From RGIG3009 sp045590855 (GTDB taxonomy: Bacteria; Bacillota; Clostridia; Oscillospirales; Acutalibacteraceae): DNA of 14,537 nt. Under the pieces are notes generated by a model that was not told the origin of the DNA, made no database searches, and saw nothing but the letters and a program-made list of their open reading frames with translations. The stretch covers positions 1 to 14,537 of the forward strand of contig JAZNRV010000089.1 in assembly GCA_045590855.1 (NCBI GenBank), given 5' to 3'. This document shows positions 1-5,435 of the stretch, one piece after another; positions within the stretch are counted from its first letter, which is position 1; every line of letters begins with the position of its first letter. Made by a program: the position numbers and the translations under genes.

Positions 1-85
1 CACATTCTTCGGAACAGTACAGTATATCCTGTTCCCCTTCTTCCAATAGCATTAACTCGCCGCAATGTTTGCACTTTCGTATGAT
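1..85 (-). CDS. Partial zinc-ribbon-like small protein (N-terminal part, runs off the left edge)
   Basis: The minus strand reads IIRKCKHCGELMLLEEG and then ends in YCSEEC. This gives a CxxC pair and a YCxxxC pair, typical of a small zinc-ribbon knuckle. An AAAGGAG ribosome binding site lies at 101-95 and an extended -10 box is further upstream, so expression is credible. No ATG, GTG or TTG exists in this frame between the upstream stop and the first cysteine. The best-placed start is ATC at 85-83, nine bases after AGGAG; ATA at 82-80 is the alternative. The C-terminus is outside the window. It may belong to a mobile element whose end lies at 301-345, but that is inference. The family is not identified. 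Confidence 0.4.
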   Translation of the reverse strand, partial: MIRKCKHCGELMLLEEGEQDILYCSEEC

Positions 86-120
86 GGTTATCGACTCCTT
101 TGTTTTTATTTTCGATTACC

Positions 121-129
121 ATTATACCA
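121..129 (-). promoter_or_regulatory. Extended -10 promoter element for the left-edge ORF
   Basis: The minus strand reads TGGTATAAT, a perfect -10 with the TGn extension, about 20 bases before the AAAGGAG site. There is no good -35 at 17 bp; an extended -10 can do without one. Confidence 0.55.
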
Positions 130-144
130 CATTCTTTTTGCACG

Positions 145-168
145 AAAAAACAACCCCCAAGTAGGGGG
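145..168 (-). terminator. Terminator-like hairpin on the minus strand
   Basis: CCCCC (154-158) and GGGGG (164-168) pair across a 5-nt loop. Reading leftward the hairpin is followed by TTGTTTTTT. It lies just upstream of the -10 box of the left-edge ORF, so it would stop leftward read-through into that gene. The stem is only 5 G:C pairs, so this is tentative. Confidence 0.4.
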
Positions 169-282
169 CTTATTTGGGGTTTAACGTTGTCATAAACCCC
201 CAAAAGATAGCAAACGATACCAACCCCCAATCTCTTAAAAACCGCATGAAATCAAGGGTTTGCGCATTTTGCCAAACGATAC
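151..282. repeat. Two pairs of 10-bp direct repeats beside the tRNA-Thr remnant
   Basis: CAACCCCCAA occurs at 151-160 and 221-230, exactly 70 bp apart, and a near copy AAACCCCCAAAA lies at 194-205. CAAACGATAC occurs at 211-220 and 273-282, 62 bp apart. The block ends 19 bp before the truncated tRNA-Thr. Short direct repeats at this distance from a tRNA crossover resemble the arm-type sites of tyrosine integrases. That role is inference, because no integrase gene is in the window. No convincing gene is seen between 130 and 300. Confidence 0.5.
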
Positions 283-300
283 AAAAACCGTCAAAATCAA

Positions 301-345
301 TTTGTAATCAGCAGGTCGGGGGTTCGAATCCGTCCACCAGCTCCA
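301..345 (+). pseudogene. 3' half of tRNA-Thr(TGT) with CCA; probable attachment-site remnant
   Basis: The sequence starts with anticodon loop TTTGTAA (anticodon TGT at 303-305), followed by the 3' anticodon strand TCAGC, a T-loop TTCGAAT at 323-329, acceptor strand CACCAGC at 335-341, discriminator T and encoded CCA at 343-345. The 5' half is absent: the five bases before the loop (ATCAA) cannot pair with TCAGC, and no GCTGGTG acceptor strand lies upstream. The T-stem also has a G320:G332 mismatch. Loss of similarity exactly at the anticodon loop is what tyrosine-recombinase integration into a tRNA gene leaves at the distal end of an element. It cannot fold as a functional tRNA. Confidence 0.8.
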
Positions 346-382
346 AAAAGAAAAGCACTTCGAGAGAAGTGCTTTTCTTTTT
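345..382 (+). terminator. Strong intrinsic terminator after the tRNA-Thr remnant
   Basis: A 17-bp perfect stem (345-361 with 366-382) closes on a GAGA tetraloop, and the 3' arm ends in TTTTCTTTTT. The A-rich 5' arm makes it usable from both directions. It directly abuts the tRNA CCA end, as expected for a terminator inherited with the tRNA gene. Confidence 0.85.
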
Positions 383-388
383 GTGTTT

Positions 389-560
389 GTGTCCGCAGGA
401 CACAACATCGTTTGACCGCTTGTGGTCAACATCATTTCGAGCAGAGTGAGAACATCGTTTCGCGAAAGTGGACACAAAACGAGATTGCCTTACGGCAAAC
501 TGTGTTTTGCTTCGCACAAACGAGGTGGCTCCGCCAACGATGTTGCACTTCGCGCAAACG
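389..560. repeat. Array of mini-hairpins separated by AACATCG/AAACGAG-like linkers
   Basis: The stretch contains successive short palindromes roughly every 20-25 bp. The clearest are GTGTCC/GGACAC (389-403), TTGACC/GGTCAA (412-429), TTGCC/GGCAA (485-498), GGC/GCC around 528-535 and TTGC/GCAA near 544-557. The linkers are similar: AACATCG, AACATCA, AACATCG, AAACGAG, AAACGAG, AACGATG. The units vary in sequence but share the layout hairpin plus AAC-rich linker. No coding potential is evident. The last unit contains the -35 box of the following small gene. Confidence 0.55.
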
Positions 561-571
561 TATGCTATAAT
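543..571 (+). promoter_or_regulatory. Sigma-70-type promoter for the 64-aa ORF
   Basis: TTGCAC (543-548), a 17-bp spacer and TATAAT (566-571), with TGC directly before the -10 as an extended element. It lies 22 bp before the ATG at 594. Confidence 0.75.
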
Positions 572-593
572 CTCTGTAAAGGTGGTGGCAGAA

Positions 594-788
594 ATGAAAA
601 TTGACAATGAAATTGATTATGCCCAAATTGCAAGAGAATATTTTAAAAGCAAAAAAGTTCATAGATATAAAATGAAAAAAATCTCCGATATGGCAGATGA
701 AGAAGTAATTCAGAAGTGCCACTTTTGGCAAGAAGAAAACAATATGGTTGATGATTATTGGAATTTTGTTAATTCATTTAAAAATTAA
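594..788 (+). CDS. Uncharacterised 64-aa protein
   Basis: The start at 594 is chosen because it follows the promoter at 543-571 and a GGTGGTGG purine-rich stretch. Longer forms starting at 468 would run back through the mini-hairpin array and the promoter. The product MKIDNEIDYAQIAREYF... is charged and soluble, with a basic stretch KSKKVHRYKMKK (residues 18-29) and an aromatic, acidic C-terminus (DDYWNFVNSF). It has no signal peptide, membrane span or metal motif, and I recognise no family. It is the only ORF inside the segment bounded by the two copies of the tRNA-Thr end (331-832), so it may be cargo of a small inserted unit. Confidence 0.55.
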   Translation: MKIDNEIDYAQIAREYFKSKKVHRYKMKKISDMADEEVIQKCHFWQEENNMVDDYWNFVNSFKN

Positions 789-819
789 AGAAAATTAGGT
801 TTTTAGACCGGTTCTTTTT

Positions 820-832
820 CGTCCACCAGCTC
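820..832 (+). repeat. 13-bp copy of the tRNA-Thr 3' end
   Basis: CGTCCACCAGCTC repeats bases 331-343 of the tRNA-Thr remnant exactly, 489 bp downstream. No other tRNA sequence surrounds it. It lies immediately beyond the terminator of the regulator gene at 873-1238. It may be a second attachment-site scar or a remnant of the original tRNA end. Confidence 0.6.
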
Positions 833-841
833 GAAAAAACA

Positions 842-872
842 CCCCCAAGTCAAGCGACTTGGCGGGGTTTTG
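842..872 (-). terminator. Terminator of the DtxR-type regulator gene
   Basis: CCAAGTC (845-851) pairs with GACTTGG (856-862) across AAGC. The stem is extended by C:G pairs past a one-base bulge at 863. On the minus strand it begins five bases after the stop codon and is followed by TGTTTTTTC. The plus-strand side also ends in TTTTG, so it may work in both directions. Confidence 0.75.
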
Positions 873-1238
873 TTATTTGTTTTGAGTATACTTTTTAATC
901 GCGGCAAACGATTCGTCGCTGATAACGTGTTCAATTTTACACGCATCTTCGGAAGCGGTTTTTTCGTCCACCCCGAGCATTATGAGCGCGCGACTCAAAA
1001 TGGTGTGACGTTCATAAATTTTTTGTGCATGTTCATTTCCTTTATCGGTCAACGAAATATAGCCGTTTTCATCGACGGTAATGTACCCTTGTTTTTTAAG
1101 AAGTCCTACTCCGCGGCTGACACTTGGTTTGCTGAAATTCATGTGTTCCGCAACGTCAATGGAGCGAACAGAGGTTTTGGTTTTGCATAAAACATAGATG
1201 GATTCCAAATACATTTCGCCGGATGGTTTTAATAACAT
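873..1238 (-). CDS. DtxR/IdeR-type metal-dependent transcriptional repressor (predicted iron sensor)
   Basis: The 121-aa product has an N-terminal winged helix with the recognition region FSKPSVSRGVGLLKKQGYI (about residues 35-53) and the dimerisation/metal domain, but no C-terminal SH3-like domain. Start 1238 is chosen because GGGAG lies eight bases before it; the in-frame ATG at 1253 has no ribosome binding site. Aligning EMYLESIY and ACKIEHVISD to DtxR places M9, C100, E103 and H104 at DtxR M10, C102, E105 and H106, and H78 at H79. MntR has Asp and Glu instead of this Met and Cys, so iron rather than manganese sensing is predicted. It diverges from feoAB, whose upstream palindromes are its likely targets. 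Confidence 0.88.
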   Translation of the reverse strand: MLLKPSGEMYLESIYVLCKTKTSVRSIDVAEHMNFSKPSVSRGVGLLKKQGYITVDENGYISLTDKGNEHAQKIYERHTILSRALIMLGVDEKTASEDACKIEHVISDESFAAIKKYTQNK

Positions 1239-1285
1239 GACGATATCTCCCATTGATAAAATAATAAGCGCACCTTATTGTTTTA

Positions 1286-1314
1286 AGTATAGCATTATCG
1301 CTTTGAAAAATCAA
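1286..1314 (-). promoter_or_regulatory. Promoter of the DtxR-type regulator
   Basis: On the minus strand TTGATT (1314-1309), a 17-bp spacer and TATACT (1291-1286), with TGC before the -10. None of the palindromes found near feoA lies here, so autoregulation is not evident. Confidence 0.7.
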
Positions 1315-1362
1315 TGTTATAAATTTATTAGTATTAAAATGTCAAAAAAACCTATATTTCTA

Positions 1363-1391
1363 TTGACAAAATATAGAAGCAGTGGTAAAAT
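1363..1391 (+). promoter_or_regulatory. Promoter of the feo operon
   Basis: A perfect TTGACA (1363-1368), a 17-bp spacer and TAAAAT (1386-1391). The predicted start point, near 1398, falls inside the first operator-like palindrome. Confidence 0.8.
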
Positions 1392-1396
1392 ATTTT

Positions 1397-1418
1397 TCGG
1401 TTAGCAAAGACTAACCGA
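1397..1418. promoter_or_regulatory. Operator-like palindrome at the feo transcription start
   Basis: TCGGTTAG (1397-1404) and CTAACCGA (1411-1418) are perfect 8-bp arms around CAAAGA. The GGTTAG/CTAACC half-sites match those of known DtxR/IdeR iron boxes, though the spacing is wider here. Its position on the start point suits repression. It is followed by T5, so a weak attenuator hairpin is an alternative reading. Confidence 0.65.
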
Positions 1419-1433
1419 TTTTTCGTAACACGA

Positions 1434-1449
1434 GTTAGCGGTTGCTAAT
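1434..1449. promoter_or_regulatory. Second operator-like palindrome before feoA
   Basis: GTTAGCGGTTGCTAAT: arms TTAGC (1435-1439) and GCTAA (1444-1448) around GGTT. The first 15 bases are identical to the palindrome before feoB at 1737-1752. Confidence 0.6.
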
Positions 1450-1487
1450 TCACATACTATTACATGAGAGAACACGGTGAAGCAGAT

Positions 1488-1700
1488 ATGACCTTGAAAG
1501 ATGCGATTGAGGGAAAAGAATATATCATTCGGCAAATCAATACCGATGATGAGGAATTAAACGCTTTTTTGTTTTCTCTTGGATGTTATAGTGGCGAAAC
1601 TATTACGGTAATCGCGCGTCGCAAGGGCGGTTGTACGGTTTCTATTAAAGACGGTCGATACAGTATCGACACCCAGTTAGCAGAAGCCATTATCGTTTAA
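1488..1700 (+). CDS. feoA: FeoA, ferrous iron transport accessory protein
   Basis: The 70-aa product is a small cytosolic SH3-like beta-barrel that assists FeoB. MTLKDAIEGKEYIIRQIN, the mid-protein LGCYSGETITVIARRKGG and a C-terminus ending in the substrate-like strand SIDTQLAEAIIV match FeoA in length and layout. The ATG at 1488 is preferred to the ATG at 1464 because GGTGA lies seven bases before it; the upstream start has no ribosome binding site. It is the first gene of the feo operon, 103 bp before feoB, behind a strong promoter and two putative iron operators. Confidence 0.92.
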   Translation: MTLKDAIEGKEYIIRQINTDDEELNAFLFSLGCYSGETITVIARRKGGCTVSIKDGRYSIDTQLAEAIIV

Positions 1701-1736
1701 TTTTTAAAAAGTATAGGGGTTATTTTTTGCCCACCG

Positions 1737-1752
1737 GTTAGCGGTTGCTAAC
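1737..1752. promoter_or_regulatory. Third operator-like palindrome, between feoA and feoB
   Basis: GTTAGCGGTTGCTAAC, perfect 6-bp arms around GGTT and the same core as at 1434-1449. Its place between the genes suggests either an internal feoB promoter under the same control or a roadblock site. No strong promoter boxes are visible next to it. Confidence 0.6.
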
Positions 1753-1803
1753 TTCACTTGATTTATTTGTTTTATAGGGTTAGGCAGTAGGAGGAAGAAT
1801 CTA

Positions 1804-3849
1804 ATGAGAATTGCATTGACGGGTAATCCGAACTCGGGGAAGACCACCATGTACAACGCACTGACCGGTCGTAACGAAAAGGTCGGTAACTGGGCAGGGG
1901 TTACCGTAGATATAAAAGAACACTCCATCAAGAAGATGTATGCAAGCGGCAAACAAATTGCGGCTGATGACCTTCCCGGCGCCTATTCCATGTCGCCTTT
2001 CACGAGTGAGGAAAGCATCACCAGTTCGTATGTCAAGAACGAAAATCCCGATGTTATTATCAATATTGTGGATGCGGAAAATTTAAGCCGCAGTCTTTTC
2101 TTTACCACACAACTTTTGGAATTGGGGATTCCGGTTGTGGTGGCATTGAACAAAACCGACCTCAGCAAAAAGAAAGGGCACAAAATCGATGCCGACGCAC
2201 TGTCGCAAAAATTAGGTTGTCCGGTTGTGAAAACCGTTTCAACCGCGGCAAACGGTCTGAAAACATTAATCGCTACCGCTTTGGCGCAAGCGGGTAAAAA
2301 GCAACACGCACCGTACATACAACAAATGGATTGGACCGATAAGACGGTGGCAGAAGCCGAAGACCGCAAACGTTTTGAATTTGTCAATCAAATTGTAAAA
2401 GAAGTCGAAACACGTAAGGTTTTTACCAAAGATAAAAATTTTGGCGATAAAATTGACGCGATTCTTACTAACAAGTGGCTTGGTATACCGATTTTTGCCG
2501 TTGTGATGTTCCTTGTATTTTACATTTCTCAAAGTACCCTCGGTGCTTGGATTGCAGATGGTTATGAGTTTGAAAACGGCACTTTTGTTCCCGGACTGGT
2601 TCCGCTTCTGGAAATCTTCCAAGGTTGGGTTGGCGGATTGTTTGAAAATGCAAATCCGCTCATTTCCGCAATTCTTGTTGACGGTGTTATCGGTGGTGTA
2701 GTGGCTGTTGTTGGCTTTCTCCCGTTGGTTATGGTTATGTACTTTCTTATTGCATTACTGGAAGATTGCGGATATATGTCCCGCGTTGCCGTTGTACTTG
2801 ACCCGATTTTCAAAAGAGTCGGTCTTTCGGGCAAATCGGTTATTCCATTTGTGATTACGGTGGGTTGTGCTGTTCCCGGTATTATGGCAAGCCGTACCAT
2901 CCGCAATGAGCGTGAACGCCGAGCCACGGCTATGTTGGCACCGTTTATGCCGTGCGGCGCCAAAATCCCCGTTATTTCGCTGTTTGCCGGTGCCTTCTTT
3001 GAGAATGCCTGGTGGGTTAGCGCGTTGATGTATTTTGCAGGTATTGCTCTTATTTTCCTTGGGGCTTTGCTCATCAATTTGATTACAGGCTACCGTGCTC
3101 GAAAATCCTTTTTTATTATCGAACTGCCTGAATATAAAACACCTTCTTTTTGGGGCGCATTCAAGTCCATGTGTAACCGTGGTTGGTCGTATATCGTCAA
3201 AGCAACCACCATCATTCTTTTGTGTAATATGGCAGTACAGCTGATGCAGACATTTTCTTGGAATTTACAGGTTGCCGAAACAGCTGACCAATCCATACTG
3301 GCTTCTATTGCCTCTCCTTTTGCTTATTTGCTTGTCCCGATTGTCGGTGTGCTTTCTTGGCAGTTGGCAGCGGCGGCAATTACCGGTTTTATTGCCAAAG
3401 AAAACGTAGTCGGAACGTTGGCGATTTGTTTTGTTGGTCTTGACAACCTGATTGATACCGAAGAACTGGCACTAATGGAAGGCGCCGGGGGAGAAGTTGC
3501 AGGTATTATGGCGATTACCAAGGTGGCGGCCTTGGCATATTTGATGTTCAATCTGTATTCACCGCCTTGCTTTGCGGCTATCGGTGCCATGAACGCCGAA
3601 ATGAAGAGCGCAAAATGGTTGTGGGGTGGTATCGGCCTTCAACTTGCCGTTGGATATACGGTGTCTTACCTTGTTTATACCATCGGCTCGCTTGCCACCA
3701 ACGCTTCTCTTAACCTTGGTGCTGCTATTGGCGGTTTGATTGCTATATTGGCGATGGTTGCTGTTATCATTGGTTTGATTATAAATACCAATCAAAAGAT
3801 GAAAACGGAATACGCTTTGGAGACTACTAAAACTATAATACATCGTTAG
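1804..3849 (+). CDS. feoB: FeoB, ferrous iron transporter with N-terminal G domain
   Basis: The 681-aa inner-membrane protein imports Fe(II), gated by its nucleotide-binding domain. The G motifs are all present: G1 GNPNSGKTT (7-15), G2 GVTVD (32-36), G3 DLPG (56-59) and G4 NKTD (116-119). A helical linker follows, and membrane spans begin at about residue 224 (WLGIPIFAVVMFLVFYI). The Gate region carries the conserved GCAVPGIMASRTI cysteine-proline motif, followed by RNERERRATAMLAPFMPCGAK. The second half holds KENVVGTLAICF, and the C-terminus ends after the last spans. GGAGGA sits eight bases before the ATG. Length is normal for Firmicutes FeoB. Co-transcription with feoA and the Cys-rich partner downstream is likely. 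Confidence 0.97.
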   Translation: MRIALTGNPNSGKTTMYNALTGRNEKVGNWAGVTVDIKEHSIKKMYASGKQIAADDLPGAYSMSPFTSEESITSSYVKNENPDVIINIVDAENLSRSLFFTTQLLELGIPVVVALNKTDLSKKKGHKIDADALSQKLGCPVVKTVSTAANGLKTLIATALAQAGKKQHAPYIQQMDWTDKTVAEAEDRKRFEFVNQIVKEVETRKVFTKDKNFGDKIDAILTNKWLGIPIFAVVMFLVFYISQSTLGAWIADGYEFENGTFVPGLVPLLEIFQGWVGGLFENANPLISAILVDGVIGGVVAVVGFLPLVMVMYFLIALLEDCGYMSRVAVVLDPIFKRVGLSGKSVIPFVITVGCAVPGIMASRTIRNERERRATAMLAPFMPCGAKIPVISLFAGAFFENAWWVSALMYFAGIALIFLGALLINLITGYRARKSFFIIELPEYKTPSFWGAFKSMCNRGWSYIVKATTIILLCNMAVQLMQTFSWNLQVAETADQSILASIASPFAYLLVPIVGVLSWQLAAAAITGFIAKENVVGTLAICFVGLDNLIDTEELALMEGAGGEVAGIMAITKVAALAYLMFNLYSPPCFAAIGAMNAEMKSAKWLWGGIGLQLAVGYTVSYLVYTIGSLATNASLNLGAAIGGLIAILAMVAVIIGLIINTNQKMKTEYALETTKTIIHR

Positions 3850-3859
3850 GATTTTGATT

Positions 3860-4012
3860 ATGGAAAATGTTATTGTTGTTGTAATACTCGTTGCGATTGC
3901 GGCAGGTATTATAGGGTATCTTGTTCGCGCAAAAAAGCGCGGGGAGAAGTGCGTTGGTTGCCCCTTTGCCAAACAGTGCGGCGGAAAATGTGGTAAAAAA
4001 CAATCGGATTAA
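3860..4012 (+). CDS. FeoB-associated Cys-rich membrane protein
   Basis: The 50-aa protein has an N-terminal hydrophobic span (about residues 3-22, NVIVVVILVAIAAGIIGYLV), a basic stop-transfer RAKKRGEK, then CVGCPFAKQCGGKCGKK with four cysteines. This is the layout of the FeoB-associated Cys-rich family found after feoB in Firmicutes. It starts 10 bp after the feoB stop; AGGA overlapping that stop serves as its ribosome binding site. The role in the family is unproven; assistance to FeoB or metal binding by the cysteines is the usual suggestion. A terminator follows directly, so it is the last gene of the operon. Confidence 0.9.
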   Translation: MENVIVVVILVAIAAGIIGYLVRAKKRGEKCVGCPFAKQCGGKCGKKQSD

Positions 4013-4018
4013 TGGGAA

Positions 4019-4057
4019 AAGAGGATGCTACGCGGTGTAGCATCCTCTTCGCTTTTA
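4019..4057 (+). terminator. Terminator of the feo operon
   Basis: A 13-bp perfect stem (4019-4031 with 4037-4049) around GCGGT, followed by CGCTTTT. It starts seven bases after the last feo gene. Confidence 0.85.
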
Positions 4058-4061
4058 TGTG

Positions 4062-4090
4062 TTGAATATTCTGACTGTGTGTGCTATAAT
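4062..4090 (+). promoter_or_regulatory. Promoter of the ThrE-like exporter genes
   Basis: TTGAAT (4062-4067), a 17-bp spacer and TATAAT (4085-4090) with TGC directly before it. The start codon follows 40 bp downstream. Confidence 0.8.
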
Positions 4091-4130
4091 TGCCACGATG
4101 TTACAGAAAAGGAAATAAAGGGGTATTACC

Positions 4131-4883
4131 ATGTTAAAATCCTTTGGTTATGTGATGGATATCGGTGAACAAATGCTTATTTCCGGCGCGGAAGTGCATC
4201 GCGTGGAGGAAAGCATTAGTCGCATGTGCCACGCGTTTGGTGCCCGGCGGGTGGATGTGTTTATCATCACCAGCAGCATGATTGTCACCATTCACACACC
4301 CGATGGACAAACACATACCCAGACCCGCAGAGTTACCACCACCAATATCAATTTTGAAAGACTCCATCTTCTCAATGAATTATCAAGAGAAATTTGCGCC
4401 CATAACCTTACGGACGAAGAAATTGAAACTAAAATCAACAAAGCCGTTCATTGCCGTAAATTTCCGCTTTGGTTAGAATTTGTTTCCTATGCTATCATAG
4501 CGGGTTCGTTTACGTTGTTTTTTGGCGGCAGTGTGATAGAGGCGCTGATTTCTTTTTGCGTGGGAGCGCTTGTCCGATTGGGAATTTTCTTTTGCGACAA
4601 GATGGTTTCCAACAAAATTTTCGGAAAGTTTTTCTCGGCAGTCATTGCAACCGTGTTGGCATTTTTATCCGTTAAATTTGGTTGGATAGCCGACGTTGAC
4701 AAAGTCATTATCGGTAATATCATGTCACTTATTCCCGGTATCGGTCTGACCAATGCTTTACGGGACTTGTTCACCGGCGACAGCATTGCGGGACTTTTGC
4801 GTTCCATAGAAGCGGTGTTAACGGCACTTGCCATTGCGGCGGGATACTTTTTGGTTACCGTTCTGGGAGGTGTCGTGTTATGA
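4131..4883 (+). CDS. ThrE-like threonine/serine exporter, N-terminal-domain subunit (DUF1212)
   Basis: The 250-aa protein begins with the soluble DUF1212 domain, including the hallmark SGAEVHRVEESISRM (about residues 18-32) and a strand-rich segment FIITSSMIVTIHTPDG. From about residue 106 it has four or five hydrophobic spans (for example FVSYAIIAGSFTLFFGG and VIIGNIMSLIPGIGL). In actinobacterial ThrE the two domains are one polypeptide; in Firmicutes they are often two genes, as here. AAGGGG lies seven bases before the ATG. The TGA stop overlaps the next start by ATGA, so the two products are translationally coupled and probably form one complex. The substrate is inferred from the family only. 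Confidence 0.88.
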   Translation: MLKSFGYVMDIGEQMLISGAEVHRVEESISRMCHAFGARRVDVFIITSSMIVTIHTPDGQTHTQTRRVTTTNINFERLHLLNELSREICAHNLTDEEIETKINKAVHCRKFPLWLEFVSYAIIAGSFTLFFGGSVIEALISFCVGALVRLGIFFCDKMVSNKIFGKFFSAVIATVLAFLSVKFGWIADVDKVIIGNIMSLIPGIGLTNALRDLFTGDSIAGLLRSIEAVLTALAIAAGYFLVTVLGGVVL

Positions 4884-5338
4884 CAAAAGTAGAAATTATT
4901 CAAATTTTGTCGGGTTTTGTAGGAACCATCGGCTTTGCCATACTGTTTAACGTTCGTGGGAAACGATTGTTACTGGCTTCCTTGGGCGGCTTGTTATCGT
5001 GGCTGTTGTTTGTTTTGTTAAATATGTATATCCCATCCGAGCCGATTTGTTATTTTATCGTGGCTTTTTTGATTTCTACCTATGCGGAAATTATGGCAAG
5101 GGTACTCAAAACGCCGACCACCTCGTTTATCACCCCTTCTTTGATACCGCTAATCCCCGGTAGTTCGCTTTATTATACCATGGCAAACGCTTTTCAAGGA
5201 AATATAGAAACGTTTTTACAAAAAGCGTTTTACACGTTGCAACAGGCATCTGCATTAGCGTTAGGCATCATTGTTTCGGCTACTTTTATAAAAGTGATTT
5301 ATAAAGTTGTTAACAATGTGCAACAGAAAAAAACTTAA
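4880..5338 (+). CDS. ThrE-like exporter, C-terminal-domain subunit (DUF3815)
   Basis: The 152-aa, very hydrophobic protein has about five spans and the conserved TPSLIPLIPGSSLYYTMANAF region (about residues 79-104) of the second ThrE domain. Its ATG overlaps the stop of the previous gene, with GGGAGG just upstream inside that gene. It should assemble with the product of 4131-4883. No clear terminator follows; the 97 bp to the next gene are AT-rich with only a weak TTCTTTT/AAAAGAA inverted repeat. Confidence 0.87.
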   Translation: MTKVEIIQILSGFVGTIGFAILFNVRGKRLLLASLGGLLSWLLFVLLNMYIPSEPICYFIVAFLISTYAEIMARVLKTPTTSFITPSLIPLIPGSSLYYTMANAFQGNIETFLQKAFYTLQQASALALGIIVSATFIKVIYKVVNNVQQKKT

Positions 5339-5435
5339 TATAAGGGGATATAACCAACAAACAAGTTCTTTTCTGTATGTCGTTAAAAGAAGAAAATTTT
5401 ACCTCATTTTAAATCATAAGGAATAGGATATCGTT

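Noticed and set aside
11..35. GGAACAG/CTGTTCC inverted repeat as an operator
   Set aside because: It lies inside the zinc-ribbon coding frame far from the promoter; chance is sufficient.
389..560. Possible CRISPR array
   Set aside because: The hairpin units differ in sequence, linkers are 6-8 bp and there are no identical repeats with unique spacers of 25-40 bp, nor any cas gene.
468..788. A 106-aa version of the small ORF
   Set aside because: It would include the mini-hairpin array and the promoter at 543-571; ATG 594 follows the promoter properly.
1239..1253. Five extra N-terminal residues on the DtxR-type regulator
   Set aside because: The ATG at 1253 has no ribosome binding site, whereas GGGAG precedes the ATG at 1238.
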